From Planctomycetota bacterium (GTDB taxonomy: Bacteria; Planctomycetota; UBA1135): a DNA stretch of 64,000 nt. A model generated the notes under the pieces. The model saw only the letters and a list, made by a program, of their open reading frames with translations. It searched no databases and was not told the origin of the DNA. Shown piece by piece: positions 17,841 through 27,198 of the stretch (its first letter is position 1; every line of letters begins with the position of its first letter). The stretch spans positions 1-64,000 of the forward strand of contig JAJRZS010000074.1 of the NCBI GenBank assembly GCA_024275135.1, read 5' to 3'. The translations under genes and the position numbers were made by a program.

Positions 17841-20026
17841 GGAGTTGCTGTAACTTCAGCCAGCCAATCCATGAGTCCGAGGAACTTGGGTGCTGTTGCC
17901 GTATTTTGGCCCTGGTACTCGAGGATGCCCCAGTTGCCATGCTTGGAATACGGGCTGATGTGGCTGAAGGTCATGAATAATCCTCCACCCGAGGCGTCCC
18001 AGCGGCGAAGGTCGTCGCTGTAGATTTGACGCATACCCATGTCGCGGTTGGCGGCAGTGAATAAATCCGTAAGGATGACATTGTCTTTTGCCGCGCCCAC
18101 GCCGACCAAGTGTTGTCCGCCTTCGTAGGAGATTAGGTTGAGTCCGCGGCTAGTGGCATTTTGCGCATTTGTTTCCGTGAATCCACCAGGACCATTGTTG
18201 GCCAGGCTGTCCGCATCACAGGCGCTTAATAGCTCGGTCAGGGTCATGTTCGCTGTGGTGTCAGCTTGTGGAAGTCGACCGAGGTAACCACCAAAATAGG
18301 GTGCCGTCGCATAGCTATCGAAGCGGGATGAGGCTGTGTTTGCATCAGCTGCGCCAAGTTGGGCATCCCAGTCCATTACCGTTGTGCCAACCCAAGGGTT
18401 TGTGCTTTGCCCAGCAATGACCCGCACCAGGCGGTCAGGTTGGGTGGCAAACTCTGCAGCAAAAATGGCATGCACTTCTTGCGCTCGCTGCGAGTAGTAG
18501 CGCAACTGCGCAGTGAAGTCGTTGGTGGAAAGGCCAAGCGCCAGGCCTTGAGACTTGGCGTAGCCAGCAGCGGGAAAAATACTATTCCACACTTCGTTGC
18601 TGTACTCAACAAAGACGCGCAGGCGTGGATCTAGGCGGTCGCGGATTAAGGTTGCGGCATTGCGCACATAGTTATCGTCGGCAAGGTAGGGAATACAAAT
18701 CCACGCATCGCTGAGGTTGGCGTTGCTCAAATCAATCATATATTCCAGCGCAACACCAGCATGCGGGCCATCGACCCGAGCCTGAGTGTAGCTGCTAGGA
18801 GTGGGGCGATCTTGCCAAGTTGTTACCGTGGAGTAGTTGGTGCGTCCCCAATCCATAAACCTCAGTACGTCAAAGTCGGACAAACTGGCGAGGAAATCAG
18901 GGTGGAAGGGTTGGGTGTCATAGGTGTCTTCAAATCCCGGCATAATGAGCCGAATATTGCGGATATAGTCAGCTGGGTTAGTGTCGGTGATGCGGAGGCG
19001 CACCATATTTCCACTCGGATTAATCTGCACGCCCATCCTGCCCGGTGTTGACCAAGTTATGGAGGCATCGTCGCGGAATTCGATGGTGCCTTGGCCATCA
19101 TAGAGGCAAATGTATTCGCCAGCAGGATAAACCCCGGTCACGCCAACCATCATCAGTGCGGCAACGGCTTGTCCGGGCTCCAGGGAGGTTATCCAGCCGT
19201 CAGCATCGGTGTGAATAGGGAGGCCATTGTCCCAGCCACCACCGACAAGGTCTTGGGATATCCAAGAACGTGCTGTTTTGAAAACATCGACAAATGGGGC
19301 ACTTGGGTCGAAGTCGGACACGTTGCCAAGGTTGACTCCAAGATGGGCATTGGGGTTCAATAACCCCTGGTTGCCCGGTGGCGGAGGGCTTGGATCGGTT
19401 ACGTCGGTGCCCAATTGGTTTAAGGTTGCATCCTGAGTGCCCATGACCAGGATGGTGCAGGCGAGCATGTTGTCGCTGTTACGAATAAAAGGAGTTAGAG
19501 ATGGCGGAGTGAGCGTACTGGCAACCTCGAGCCGACGCCATGTCCAACTGTTGTTGTTCCAATTGGCTAAACCGACCCAAACATCTTGCGCCCGGGGTTG
19601 TGCAAGCCAATCCATCACAATTTGGGTGGCGGCTGTTTTTGTGGTCATATCCAGCCAATATGTGGCCCAGGCTAAATGAGCTTGGGATGGTTTGGTGCCT
19701 TCCGCCCAATTAGGACGAAAACGTCCGCGGTTAGCGAGTGCTTGCACATTCTCTGCGCCGACAGCGGAAGAAAAACTAGACCCCGTGGCAATCCCGTCGG
19801 CACCGGAGCCCGGTGTGGGGCTAGGGAGCTGGGCGGGTGCTGCAAGGTTGATCTCGGCATAGGGAGAACTCAGATTGAGGTTGGTGTTGCCACCTGTGCC
19901 CGTTAATTCTGAGATTGAACCGCATGCTGTAAGTAGGGTGAGCAGGCAAGGCCCACTCCAGCGCCATCGCCTGGATTGGGGCCGTGGAGGGGAAAGGAGG
20001 GATGCGATAAACGCGCGAGGGCTCAT
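17837..20026 (-). CDS. Secreted lipoprotein, probable clan GH-A glycoside hydrolase
   Basis: About 729 residues from the ATG at 20026; an upstream in-frame start is possible but would run into the divergent exporter gene and hide the signal. The N-terminus has a basic stretch, a hydrophobic core and the lipobox LLTAC, predicting a lipoprotein. Two catalytic-looking glutamates stand out: Glu at about 477 in EYSNEVWN (the Asn-Glu acid/base pattern of clan GH-A) and Glu at about 633 in SYEGGQH (nucleophile position). It probably trims or remodels polysaccharide in the periplasm or at the outer membrane. The substrate and GH family cannot be assigned. Its stop codon overlaps that of the convergent NRPS. 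Confidence 0.72.
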   Translation of the reverse strand: MSPRAFIASLLSPPRPQSRRWRWSGPCLLTLLTACGSISELTGTGGNTNLNLSSPYAEINLAAPAQLPSPTPGSGADGIATGSSFSSAVGAENVQALANRGRFRPNWAEGTKPSQAHLAWATYWLDMTTKTAATQIVMDWLAQPRAQDVWVGLANWNNNSWTWRRLEVASTLTPPSLTPFIRNSDNMLACTILVMGTQDATLNQLGTDVTDPSPPPPGNQGLLNPNAHLGVNLGNVSDFDPSAPFVDVFKTARSWISQDLVGGGWDNGLPIHTDADGWITSLEPGQAVAALMMVGVTGVYPAGEYICLYDGQGTIEFRDDASITWSTPGRMGVQINPSGNMVRLRITDTNPADYIRNIRLIMPGFEDTYDTQPFHPDFLASLSDFDVLRFMDWGRTNYSTVTTWQDRPTPSSYTQARVDGPHAGVALEYMIDLSNANLSDAWICIPYLADDNYVRNAATLIRDRLDPRLRVFVEYSNEVWNSIFPAAGYAKSQGLALGLSTNDFTAQLRYYSQRAQEVHAIFAAEFATQPDRLVRVIAGQSTNPWVGTTVMDWDAQLGAADANTASSRFDSYATAPYFGGYLGRLPQADTTANMTLTELLSACDADSLANNGPGGFTETNAQNATSRGLNLISYEGGQHLVGVGAAKDNVILTDLFTAANRDMGMRQIYSDDLRRWDASGGGLFMTFSHISPYSKHGNWGILEYQGQNTATAPKFLGLMDWLAEVTATP

Positions 20027-20273
20027 GAGCCAACAGCGGCCGGGGATGGAGTGCACTTTAGGGAGCTTGGGAGTTTTTGGAGCCCCGAGGGGGAGGGAAG
20101 CCGAGGTGCAGGGGCTTCGGAGTATACTTCGGCGATTTTGCCGAATAATGGGCGGAAATCCGGAACTTTCGGCGTGTTGACTCCACGGTGGGAAGCCACG
20201 GAAGCTCATGGAAAGCCCCGGAAAGCGGAAAAAAGGTGGTAAACTTCGCTTCCACAAGGACTTGAGGCTCAAC
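20027..20273. promoter_or_regulatory. Divergent intergenic region upstream of glycosidase and exporter genes
   Basis: About 247 bases that should carry promoters for both the lipoprotein (minus) and the exporter operon (plus). Seen here are an inverted repeat TTCGGC/GCCGAA with a 6-base spacer at 20128-20145, a TATACT hexamer at 20123 without a matching -35 box, and TTGACT near 20178 without a matching -10. A possible Shine-Dalgarno (AAGGACTTGAGG) lies just before the exporter ATG. No firm promoter could be called. Confidence 0.4.
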
Positions 20274-21293
20274 ATGCGAATCCCCCGTAATTTCCCTGCG
20301 TTTTCTGCTTTTTTATTCACCCTGTTGCTGGCGGGAAGCTGCGCGACTCAGCATCCGGCCTTGCCCCGGGAGTCCATTCAGCCCAAAGCCGCGTCGGAGG
20401 ACGTCGATTACCAAGCGGAAGCCACGCGCATTCTCGCCAATTTCCGTGCTGCCGGGGAAGCCGTGCGTGCCGCAGGCTACCGCATTGTGCCGGGGGATGA
20501 TGTCACCGTTTCTGTTTATGGTCGCGAAGATTTGTCTGGCAAGCATCGTGTGGGCCCTGATGGCCTGATTAGTTTGCCCGTGGTCGGTGATGTGCAAGTA
20601 GGTGGGCTGTTGCGGGCGGAAGCTCGTGCGGCGGTGGAAAAAGCTTTTGCCCCCGCCTACTCGGATTTGGCTGTAACCCTGGGTGTGGATACTTACACGG
20701 CCTATTCCGTGGTTGTTTTGGGCAGCGTGCAGGATCCGGGAGAGTATCAATTTGGCATGGCACCCTCCTTGTTGCGGGCGATTGGTGAAGCCGGCGGGCT
20801 CGCTCCAGACGACAACGGTCTCACTCCGGAGCGTTGCGCCATTATCCGCGGGCGTGAAACCATTCTTTGGATCGATTTGAATCAGCTTTTGCGGGAGGGG
20901 GATTTAAGCTTAAATGTGGAGCTAATCCCAGGCGATGTCGTGCATGTGACTGCGGATACTCAGCGTTTGATTTATGTCTTAGGCGAAGTGAATCGACCTG
21001 GCATGTATCCTTTGCGTCATGGCATGACCGCAATTGATAGTATTGCCTTGGCAGGAGGTGTTACCGAAGATGCTGACGACGACGCCATTCGGCTGTTGCA
21101 CCCCTCTCAGGGCACGACTAGCTATTTCGACTACGAAGAATTTGCTGCCGGTGGTTTCTTGCAAAACCAACCACTCGCGCAGGGTGATGTTGTCTTCGTT
21201 CCCCGTCATACCTTGGCTGAAATTGGCTGGGTCTTTGACCAGCTTGCGCCACTGGCTCAAATCTTCTTCGTCTACGAGGTTGGAAAGAATTGA
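20274..21293 (+). CDS. Wza-type polysaccharide export lipoprotein with SLBB domain
   Basis: 339 residues from an ATG that begins a lipoprotein signal (MRIPRNF, hydrophobic core, Cys in AGSCA). The polysaccharide-export domain follows (YRIVPGDDVTVSVYGRED about residue 70, then SVVVLGSVQDPGEYQF), and a second SLBB-like beta-grasp segment (YVLGEVNRPGMYPL). The C-terminal amphipathic helix fits the outer-membrane helical pore of Wza. An in-frame ATG 66 bases upstream gives a basic, non-signal extension and was rejected. It opens the exopolysaccharide operon; its stop shares bases with the TTG start of the Wzc-like gene, the usual partner. Confidence 0.92.
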   Translation: MRIPRNFPAFSAFLFTLLLAGSCATQHPALPRESIQPKAASEDVDYQAEATRILANFRAAGEAVRAAGYRIVPGDDVTVSVYGREDLSGKHRVGPDGLISLPVVGDVQVGGLLRAEARAAVEKAFAPAYSDLAVTLGVDTYTAYSVVVLGSVQDPGEYQFGMAPSLLRAIGEAGGLAPDDNGLTPERCAIIRGRETILWIDLNQLLREGDLSLNVELIPGDVVHVTADTQRLIYVLGEVNRPGMYPLRHGMTAIDSIALAGGVTEDADDDAIRLLHPSQGTTSYFDYEEFAAGGFLQNQPLAQGDVVFVPRHTLAEIGWVFDQLAPLAQIFFVYEVGKN

Positions 21294-23365
21294 ACATCCC
21301 GGATTCGCGTAGCTTGGCGACCACTCGTCCTGGTCTCCAGCCGGAGCCAAAGCGTCTTAACTTGTGGTTAAGCCTGCGCAAGCATTGGTGGCTATCGCTG
21401 GCAATATTGCTGGTGGTTGGAGGCGGTGGTGGGTTTTATGCATTCCAGCATGACACTCGGCGGTTTCTTTCTACTGCAGAAATTCATGTCGCTAGAAATT
21501 TCCAACGCACTTTGCAAAACGATCGCGAGTTGGAGCTTCGCAATACTCAGGAGTATGATATTTTCCGCAACGAGCAAATCGGTTTGCTGTTGCGTCCTGA
21601 GGTCCTTGAGGATGCTTTGCGCCGGTGTGGTCAATTGGATTCTGGCGATTGGGCTCCACCTGAAGCCGGGCCGAGTGCCGCGGTAAACGCCTTCTCCCGT
21701 GCGTTGGATGTGTATTTGCTGCCCCGCACTTATCGCATCGCTGTGGATTTGACTGGCTATCAACCCCATATTTTGCAGCCCGCGCTAAATTCCTTGCTGG
21801 ATGCATTTCTTGCTGCGCATGAACGAGAATTTTCCTTCGGCCAAGACAAGAGGCCTAAAGTTCTTCGCGATGCTCTGGCCGAGCTTGATGCCACCATCGA
21901 GCAGAAAAGGTCCCGTTTACAAGAGCTTGCAGAACAGTTGAACGTATTAAATTTCCAGGAGAACCGGGCAAATCCTTGGTTGGCTCCCTTGGAGGATGCG
22001 CGCATGGCTCTGGTGGAGGCGGAGCGTGAGGAGAAAAATCTGCGCCAGCGGTTGGATGCAGAGCAGCAAATTGATAACAACACTACGCATTTGGAATTGG
22101 TTCTTTTAGGGAGCGCTGAAGGGATTAGTCAGGGCTTGGTTCAACTATTGGATCCCCTGGTGAAGCAACGCACGGAATACATGAGTCGGCTGATGGATAT
22201 GGCGGCGGGGCATCCTGGGCGTGCTGATTTGGAACAGAAGATTCAAGGTATTGAAGCCCAGATTTCCGATATTCTCAAGCGTCAAGCTAGCGCTAGTCGC
22301 TCTGCGCGCGAAGAGGATTTATTACAGGCGCAGAGTTTGGTGGAACAACTGCACCAAGAAGTGGATGATTTGGAAGGGAAAGCCAAAGAGTTCGTTCGTG
22401 CCTTTCAAGAGGGAATGGTGCTAGAGAATTCCCTGGAATCCGATATGGATCGCCGGGCGAAAATCAAAAGTCGCTTGGATTTCTTTGAAATGGAGGCGCA
22501 GTCTCCTAGCTATGTGCGGATTGCCCTGCCAGCCTCTGTGGTTGACCCGCAAGGAGCAAGTAATCTGCTTAGGAATTTAGGACTGGTCGCTGTGATAACC
22601 ATACTCTTGGCCCTTTGCGTGCCATTGTTGCTTGAGCTAAGGGACGAGCGTATTCATACCACCCAAGATGTCGAAGCTGTGCTTGGGTTTGCCCCGGCAA
22701 TTTGGATTCCTGAGCGCAAAAAAGAAAGCCAACGATTGCTTGCGGCTGATCAAATTCGCCGTTTTGCTTTGGCTCTTGATCGTGATCAATCTTATGGTCG
22801 CGCGCGCTTGGTGCTGTTTACAGAAGTGAAGCCAAGTCGTGGAGTTGACGAGATGTTGGAGGATATTGCCCAGGCTTTGGCGGGGTTTGGGCGCCGAGTT
22901 TTGGTGGTGGATGCCATGGCCCCGGCTAGGCCTCGCCCCGCCTCGTCTTATGCAACCCCAGGTTTTCTTGGCTTGTTGGCGGGGAAAGGCCTTCAGGTGT
23001 TGTCCCGTAATGGTTGGGATTATTTGGAATATGGCAATCCATTATTGGAAAAGGGGCATAGCTTGAGCGGCTGGAATGGCATCCTGCGCGCTGCAGCCCA
23101 AGACTACGATATGGTGCTGATTAAGGCAGGGCCCATTCTGGTCTCTCCCGATGCCGAACATATGGCATCCTCGGCCGATTTGGTGGTCTTGGTGGTCGAG
23201 GCGGAAACGCAGACGCGGGGTGAGGTTCATCGCGCAGGAGATGTGTTAGCAGCGATTCAGCCTTCTGCTGTAGGTACCATCCTCAACAATGCCAAGGTTT
23301 TCCGAGGACATGGATACTATCGAGAATTAGTGCGCGAGCGAAAAGCGCTACCACCTTCTAGCTAG
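21290..23365 (+). CDS. Wzc-like polysaccharide co-polymerase with degenerate (P-loop-less) kinase domain
   Basis: 691 residues. A Wzz-like N-terminal region has a first membrane helix near residues 33-52, then a long coiled-coil periplasmic part (about 190-390) and a second membrane helix near 425-445. The C-terminal domain (about 480-680) has the fold order of a BY-kinase/ParA-like ATPase, including VLVVDAMA (Walker A') and DLVVLVVEA, but where the Walker A GxxGKT should be it reads VKPSRGVDEM. No GK[ST] is present, and the C-terminus lacks a tyrosine-rich tail. It therefore looks like a pseudokinase that still sets chain length and bridges to the exporter. The TTG start overlaps the previous stop (TTGA). 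Confidence 0.88.
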   Translation: MNIPDSRSLATTRPGLQPEPKRLNLWLSLRKHWWLSLAILLVVGGGGGFYAFQHDTRRFLSTAEIHVARNFQRTLQNDRELELRNTQEYDIFRNEQIGLLLRPEVLEDALRRCGQLDSGDWAPPEAGPSAAVNAFSRALDVYLLPRTYRIAVDLTGYQPHILQPALNSLLDAFLAAHEREFSFGQDKRPKVLRDALAELDATIEQKRSRLQELAEQLNVLNFQENRANPWLAPLEDARMALVEAEREEKNLRQRLDAEQQIDNNTTHLELVLLGSAEGISQGLVQLLDPLVKQRTEYMSRLMDMAAGHPGRADLEQKIQGIEAQISDILKRQASASRSAREEDLLQAQSLVEQLHQEVDDLEGKAKEFVRAFQEGMVLENSLESDMDRRAKIKSRLDFFEMEAQSPSYVRIALPASVVDPQGASNLLRNLGLVAVITILLALCVPLLLELRDERIHTTQDVEAVLGFAPAIWIPERKKESQRLLAADQIRRFALALDRDQSYGRARLVLFTEVKPSRGVDEMLEDIAQALAGFGRRVLVVDAMAPARPRPASSYATPGFLGLLAGKGLQVLSRNGWDYLEYGNPLLEKGHSLSGWNGILRAAAQDYDMVLIKAGPILVSPDAEHMASSADLVVLVVEAETQTRGEVHRAGDVLAAIQPSAVGTILNNAKVFRGHGYYRELVRERKALPPSS

Positions 23366-24188
23366 CTTGCTGGGTTGGCTTGCGCCATCGCTGCTTAAGG
23401 CTGTGGGTGAATAGTCGGATAGCAAAAGGCAAACCATAGACGACATAACGCTTGAACAAACGGCGAGGTTCTTGTGCCAAACGGTGCATCCATTCAATTC
23501 CGGTTTTTTGCATCCAGCGCGGTGCACGTTTGACTTCCCCGGTGACAAAGCTGAAGCTGATGCCAACTGCCGCCATCCAAGTTTGCGGCATTTCCTCAAG
23601 CCATTGCAAGATGAGGCGTTCACTTTTGGGGGAGCCTACAGCAAGGAAAACCATGTCGGGCTCGGAGGCCTTGAGAATGGAAAAAATCTCCTCCACCTTG
23701 TTTGGGTCTTGTTCAAATCCAAAGTCGGGACACAGGATTCCAGCGACTTCGAATCCAGGTGATTCTTGCTGAAGAATTTCAGCAGCGCCCTCCGCGGCCC
23801 CCGGGTTTCCTCCCAAGAAAAACACCCTCTTCCCATGCTTGGCTGCTTTTTGGGTGAGGCTGCGGATGAGATTGGAGCCAGCGACTCTTTCCGGCAGCGG
23901 GGTTTTTTGCAAGTGGCTGGCCCAAACCAGTGGGGCTCCATCGCAGACGCGGAGTTGAGCAGGGGGAAGTCCTTCAGGGAAAAACTGTCCACTGTGAATC
24001 ATGCGCAAATGATCCAGATTGATGGTGTGTAGCCAGCCGCCATGGCCTCGGCTCCAGCCTGCAGCGACAAAATCCACGCATTCTTGCTCAGTGATAGCGT
24101 GAACCTCGACCCCCATCAGCTGGATGGTGGGCGGGGATGGCCACTCCTGAGTCGGCGCTGGAGTGGAGCAGGAGTTGGCTGTGGACAT
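23358..24188 (-). CDS. WecG/TagA/CpsF-family glycosyltransferase
   Basis: 276 residues from the ATG at 24188; a longer in-frame start would reach into the divergent promoter region. Family features are INLDHLRM near the N-terminus, CDGAPLVWAS, RVAGSNLI, FFLGGNPGAAEGAA, VGSPKSERL and the C-terminal RAPRWMQKTGIEW. Members transfer N-acetylmannosamine or related sugars to a lipid-linked acceptor in the second step of repeat-unit assembly. The UDP-GlcNAc 2-epimerase WecB, encoded in the same locus, would supply UDP-ManNAc. It overlaps the 3' end of the convergent Wzc-like gene by 8 bases. Confidence 0.92.
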   Translation of the reverse strand: MSTANSCSTPAPTQEWPSPPTIQLMGVEVHAITEQECVDFVAAGWSRGHGGWLHTINLDHLRMIHSGQFFPEGLPPAQLRVCDGAPLVWASHLQKTPLPERVAGSNLIRSLTQKAAKHGKRVFFLGGNPGAAEGAAEILQQESPGFEVAGILCPDFGFEQDPNKVEEIFSILKASEPDMVFLAVGSPKSERLILQWLEEMPQTWMAAVGISFSFVTGEVKRAPRWMQKTGIEWMHRLAQEPRRLFKRYVVYGLPFAIRLFTHSLKQRWRKPTQQAS

Positions 24189-24319
24189 CGACCAGAAAAC
24201 CGAAGAAACACGGAATTCAGAGGGAGTATACCACGAAATTAGGGGGTACAATCCTGTGCAGACCCGGCCGGTAAGCATTCACCTGTACACCTTTTGCGGC
24301 TGGAAAAGAATCCTTTGGA
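24189..24319. promoter_or_regulatory. Divergent intergenic region between cpsF-like and flippase genes
   Basis: 131 bases that should contain the promoter for the flippase-polymerase-glycosyltransferase operon and the one for the CpsF-like gene. A TACAAT hexamer at 24247-24252 matches a -10 box, but the bases 17 upstream do not form a recognisable -35, and no sigma-54 pattern is present. Confidence 0.35.
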
Positions 24320-25780
24320 ATGACAAAATCGGCCACACAGAGTCTTTCCGGGCGCGCAACCAAGGGCGGGCTTTGGGTTGTCTTGGGCAAGGCCTTTGAG
24401 ACGATTTCACGCATGGGGGGCAATATTGTCCTGTCCTGGCTATTGTTTCCGGAAGATTTTGGTTTTTTGGTTCCGGTCAACGTTTTCCTTCTTGGTTTGC
24501 AGCTTTTTTCTGATATTGGGATTGGACCTTCCATCGTGCGCTCGGAGCGAGGGGAAGACCCAGTTTTTTTGCGCACAGTTTGGACCTTCCAGGTTTTTCG
24601 CGGTGTGTTTCTTTATCTTGTTTGTCTTGCTCTTGCTGGTCCCTATGCGCGGTGGATGGGAGATGTAGTTACCGAATCTGGAATCCATGAACAGGAGATA
24701 ATTTATCGACTGCTACTGGTGTCTGGTTTGTCGGCTCTCTTTCTTGGACTTCGTTCTCCGCATTGGTTCACGGTCGATCGGAGGATTGCTCAAGGACGCA
24801 AAACCCTGATCTTGGTTCTTAGCCAAGGGATTAGCGTCAGTGTGATGATTTTTCTCGCTTGGTTGTGGCGTTCGCCGATGGCGATGGTGGTTGGTGGTGT
24901 GACGGGCGCTTTTTGCCAGTCTTTACTCAGCCATATCCTGCTTCCTGGAGTGCACATGGCCTTTCGTTTGGAGAAGGAAGCCCTTCGAGAATTGTTCGGC
25001 TTTGGGCGATGGATTTTTTTAAGTACGGCCATTTTCTTTTTAGCCTCCCAAGTCGACCGCATTATGGTTAGTCAATTGCTGGAGTTGGGGCCTCGTGGCT
25101 TATATCGTATTGCGATGGTGATTGCTGCTTTGGTGCCAACAGTGCTTTCGCCCTTGTCCAATACTGTGGTTTTCCCGACATGGATGGAGTCCTTTCGCAA
25201 GCAGAGAAATGACCATGCGCAAAGAGTGCGCCGATCGCGACGAGCACTCATCGCCGTTGCCATGTCTGGAATGATTGGAGTCATCGTGGTTTCTCCATTT
25301 TTCTTTACCATGCTCTATCCAGAGCGATTCCATGGTGCCGCCGTGATTGCCCAGCTCCTTTGTATTCCGTTTTGGTTTGAAACCCTGATGGCATCCGCAA
25401 CCAGTGCTCTGCTGGTACATGGAGATTCAAAAGTTTTACCGAGTGCAAATTTTTTGGTGCTCCTGTTTAAGGCTCCAGCATGTTGGTTTGGCTTTCAATG
25501 GTTTGGTTTGGAAGGTTTTATTTTAGGTATTGCCGTTGGCAACATCCCAGGGCTGCTAAGGATGCATTTGCGCCTGCAAAAGCACGGAACTCCGCTATTG
25601 CGGCAAGATGTCGAGTCCACACTAATGCTTCTCGCTCTTGGGGGTGGAGGCTATTTCATTTCCAGTTATGCTGAGAATTTAGGAGGATGGAGTGGAATAG
25701 TATTGGGTGGCCTTACCGCTTTGGGGCTGACAGCATTCACTTTAAGGCCCGCTTACTCTTTGTATCTGAAAAAGGCATGA
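24320..25780 (+). CDS. Oligosaccharide flippase (Wzx/MVF-type)
   Basis: 486 residues with about 12-14 hydrophobic helices and the characteristic N-terminus of polysaccharide transport proteins (ATKGGLWVVLGKAFETISR, then LLFPEDFGFLVPV and SDIGIGPSIVRS). It is predicted to flip undecaprenyl-linked repeat units across the inner membrane. It is the first gene of a plus-strand operon followed, through an ATGA overlap, by a polymerase-like protein, which is the classic Wzx/Wzy pairing. Length and topology are normal. Confidence 0.9.
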   Translation: MTKSATQSLSGRATKGGLWVVLGKAFETISRMGGNIVLSWLLFPEDFGFLVPVNVFLLGLQLFSDIGIGPSIVRSERGEDPVFLRTVWTFQVFRGVFLYLVCLALAGPYARWMGDVVTESGIHEQEIIYRLLLVSGLSALFLGLRSPHWFTVDRRIAQGRKTLILVLSQGISVSVMIFLAWLWRSPMAMVVGGVTGAFCQSLLSHILLPGVHMAFRLEKEALRELFGFGRWIFLSTAIFFLASQVDRIMVSQLLELGPRGLYRIAMVIAALVPTVLSPLSNTVVFPTWMESFRKQRNDHAQRVRRSRRALIAVAMSGMIGVIVVSPFFFTMLYPERFHGAAVIAQLLCIPFWFETLMASATSALLVHGDSKVLPSANFLVLLFKAPACWFGFQWFGLEGFILGIAVGNIPGLLRMHLRLQKHGTPLLRQDVESTLMLLALGGGGYFISSYAENLGGWSGIVLGGLTALGLTAFTLRPAYSLYLKKA

Positions 25781-27198
25781 ACATCCCTCATGTAACCTTT
25801 TTTGCCTATTTTGTAATTGGGCTGTACCCTATTTTCGGTCTTCTTTTTGATGCTTTGCTTCCGCGCCATCGGGCTGTTTTGGCAACTTTGTTGTTGGGTT
25901 TTTTGTTTTTGCCCTCCGTAGAAATCGACCTTGGCGGGATTCTCTACTGGAACCGGAAAACCGCACCATTTTTTGTCATTTTGATTGGAGTCCTTTTTCG
26001 AGACTGGGCGCTTTTGAAAAACCTCCGCATTCGCTGGTTTGACCTTCCGATGGTGGCCTGGTGCATTGCTCCATTCTTTGCCTCGGTGTCGAATGGGTTG
26101 GGGCTCTACGATGGAGTGTCGCAAGCCTTTTATCAAAGCATTCACTGGGGTGGGCCATACTTTCTTGGTCGCTTGCATTTTTATTCCCGGCAGCATCTTG
26201 TTGATTTGGCCAAAGCGATGGTGATTGGCGCGCTCATCTATTTACCTCTTTGCGCCTTCGAGATCCGCTTTAGCCCAACACTTCATTACTTCTTGTACGG
26301 GTTTAACCAACATTCCTTTGTGCAGTCAATCCGTGGCAGCCTTTACAGGCCGATGGTCTTCCTTCAGCATGGTCTGATGGTTGCCATGTGGATGTCCATG
26401 TGCTGCCTGGTTTCTTGGGTGTTGAACAAAATTGGCAAAGGAGTTTCTCTCCTAGGTATACCTGCAACCATGCTATTGCTCGCACTTGCATTCGTTTCGG
26501 CTGCCATGCAGAGCCTGGGTGCCCTAATCCTTGCTCTTGGGGCATGGTCCCTTGCGGTATTTTCTATCCGATCTCGTGGCAAGTTTTTGTTGGTTATCTT
26601 TGCTTTACTACCGTCCTTTTGGGCAGTGTCGCGAGGTGGCCAAATGCTCCCTTCGTCTATCTTGGTTAAGGCAGTAACGCCTCTGTCTGCAGAGCGAGCA
26701 GATTCTTTAGCATTCCGCCTCAACGCAGAGGAAAACCTGGTTGCGCATGCATGGCGCAAACCTTTATTTGGTTGGAGCAACCGCTCGTTTGATCGCCTAG
26801 ACTCGGATTTAGGGGGTGAGTCGAAGGTGGTGACTGACGGACTTTGGATTATTGCTTTTAGTGCCTATGGCTTGTTCGGATTGCTTTCCCTCTTGCTCTT
26901 TCATCTAGTTCCTGTTTGGGTGAGCTTTCGTATTTCACCACCCTGGGTGTGGCCAGTAGATGGGGAATCATTCTTGGCCGGTGTACTGGGATTGTTGATC
27001 GCTGCAGTTTCCATCGACAACCTCTTTAACGCAATGGTGAACCCTGTTTTCATTTTATTGATGGGAGCTTTGCCGACAACCCTACTTGGGAGTTACTGGT
27101 ACCAGCAAGACGAAGAAGAACCGAAGGTTCCACCAGCTCAGCCAGAACTAGAAACCACTCGTTTTCGCCGTCTGTTAGGGCAGGCTGAGGTTTCATGA
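25777..27198 (+). CDS. O-antigen polymerase/ligase-like membrane protein (Wzy-type)
   Basis: 473 residues, almost wholly hydrophobic with about 11-12 membrane segments. Between mid-protein helices lies a longer periplasmic loop (around residues 180-220, with RGSLYRPMVFLQHGL), and a second loop (about 320-375) carries NAEENLVAHAWRKPLFGW, typical of the O-antigen ligase/polymerase superfamily. The ATG overlaps the flippase stop. Together they suggest a Wzx/Wzy-dependent pathway. Ligase and polymerase cannot be told apart from sequence alone, but context favours polymerase. Confidence 0.85.
   Translation: MNIPHVTFFAYFVIGLYPIFGLLFDALLPRHRAVLATLLLGFLFLPSVEIDLGGILYWNRKTAPFFVILIGVLFRDWALLKNLRIRWFDLPMVAWCIAPFFASVSNGLGLYDGVSQAFYQSIHWGGPYFLGRLHFYSRQHLVDLAKAMVIGALIYLPLCAFEIRFSPTLHYFLYGFNQHSFVQSIRGSLYRPMVFLQHGLMVAMWMSMCCLVSWVLNKIGKGVSLLGIPATMLLLALAFVSAAMQSLGALILALGAWSLAVFSIRSRGKFLLVIFALLPSFWAVSRGGQMLPSSILVKAVTPLSAERADSLAFRLNAEENLVAHAWRKPLFGWSNRSFDRLDSDLGGESKVVTDGLWIIAFSAYGLFGLLSLLLFHLVPVWVSFRISPPWVWPVDGESFLAGVLGLLIAAVSIDNLFNAMVNPVFILLMGALPTTLLGSYWYQQDEEEPKVPPAQPELETTRFRRLLGQAEVS

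Noticed and set aside
20027-20320. N-terminal extension of the glycosidase-like lipoprotein up to 20320
   Set aside because: It overlaps the divergent exporter start, lacks conservation-like features and would bury the lipoprotein signal peptide.
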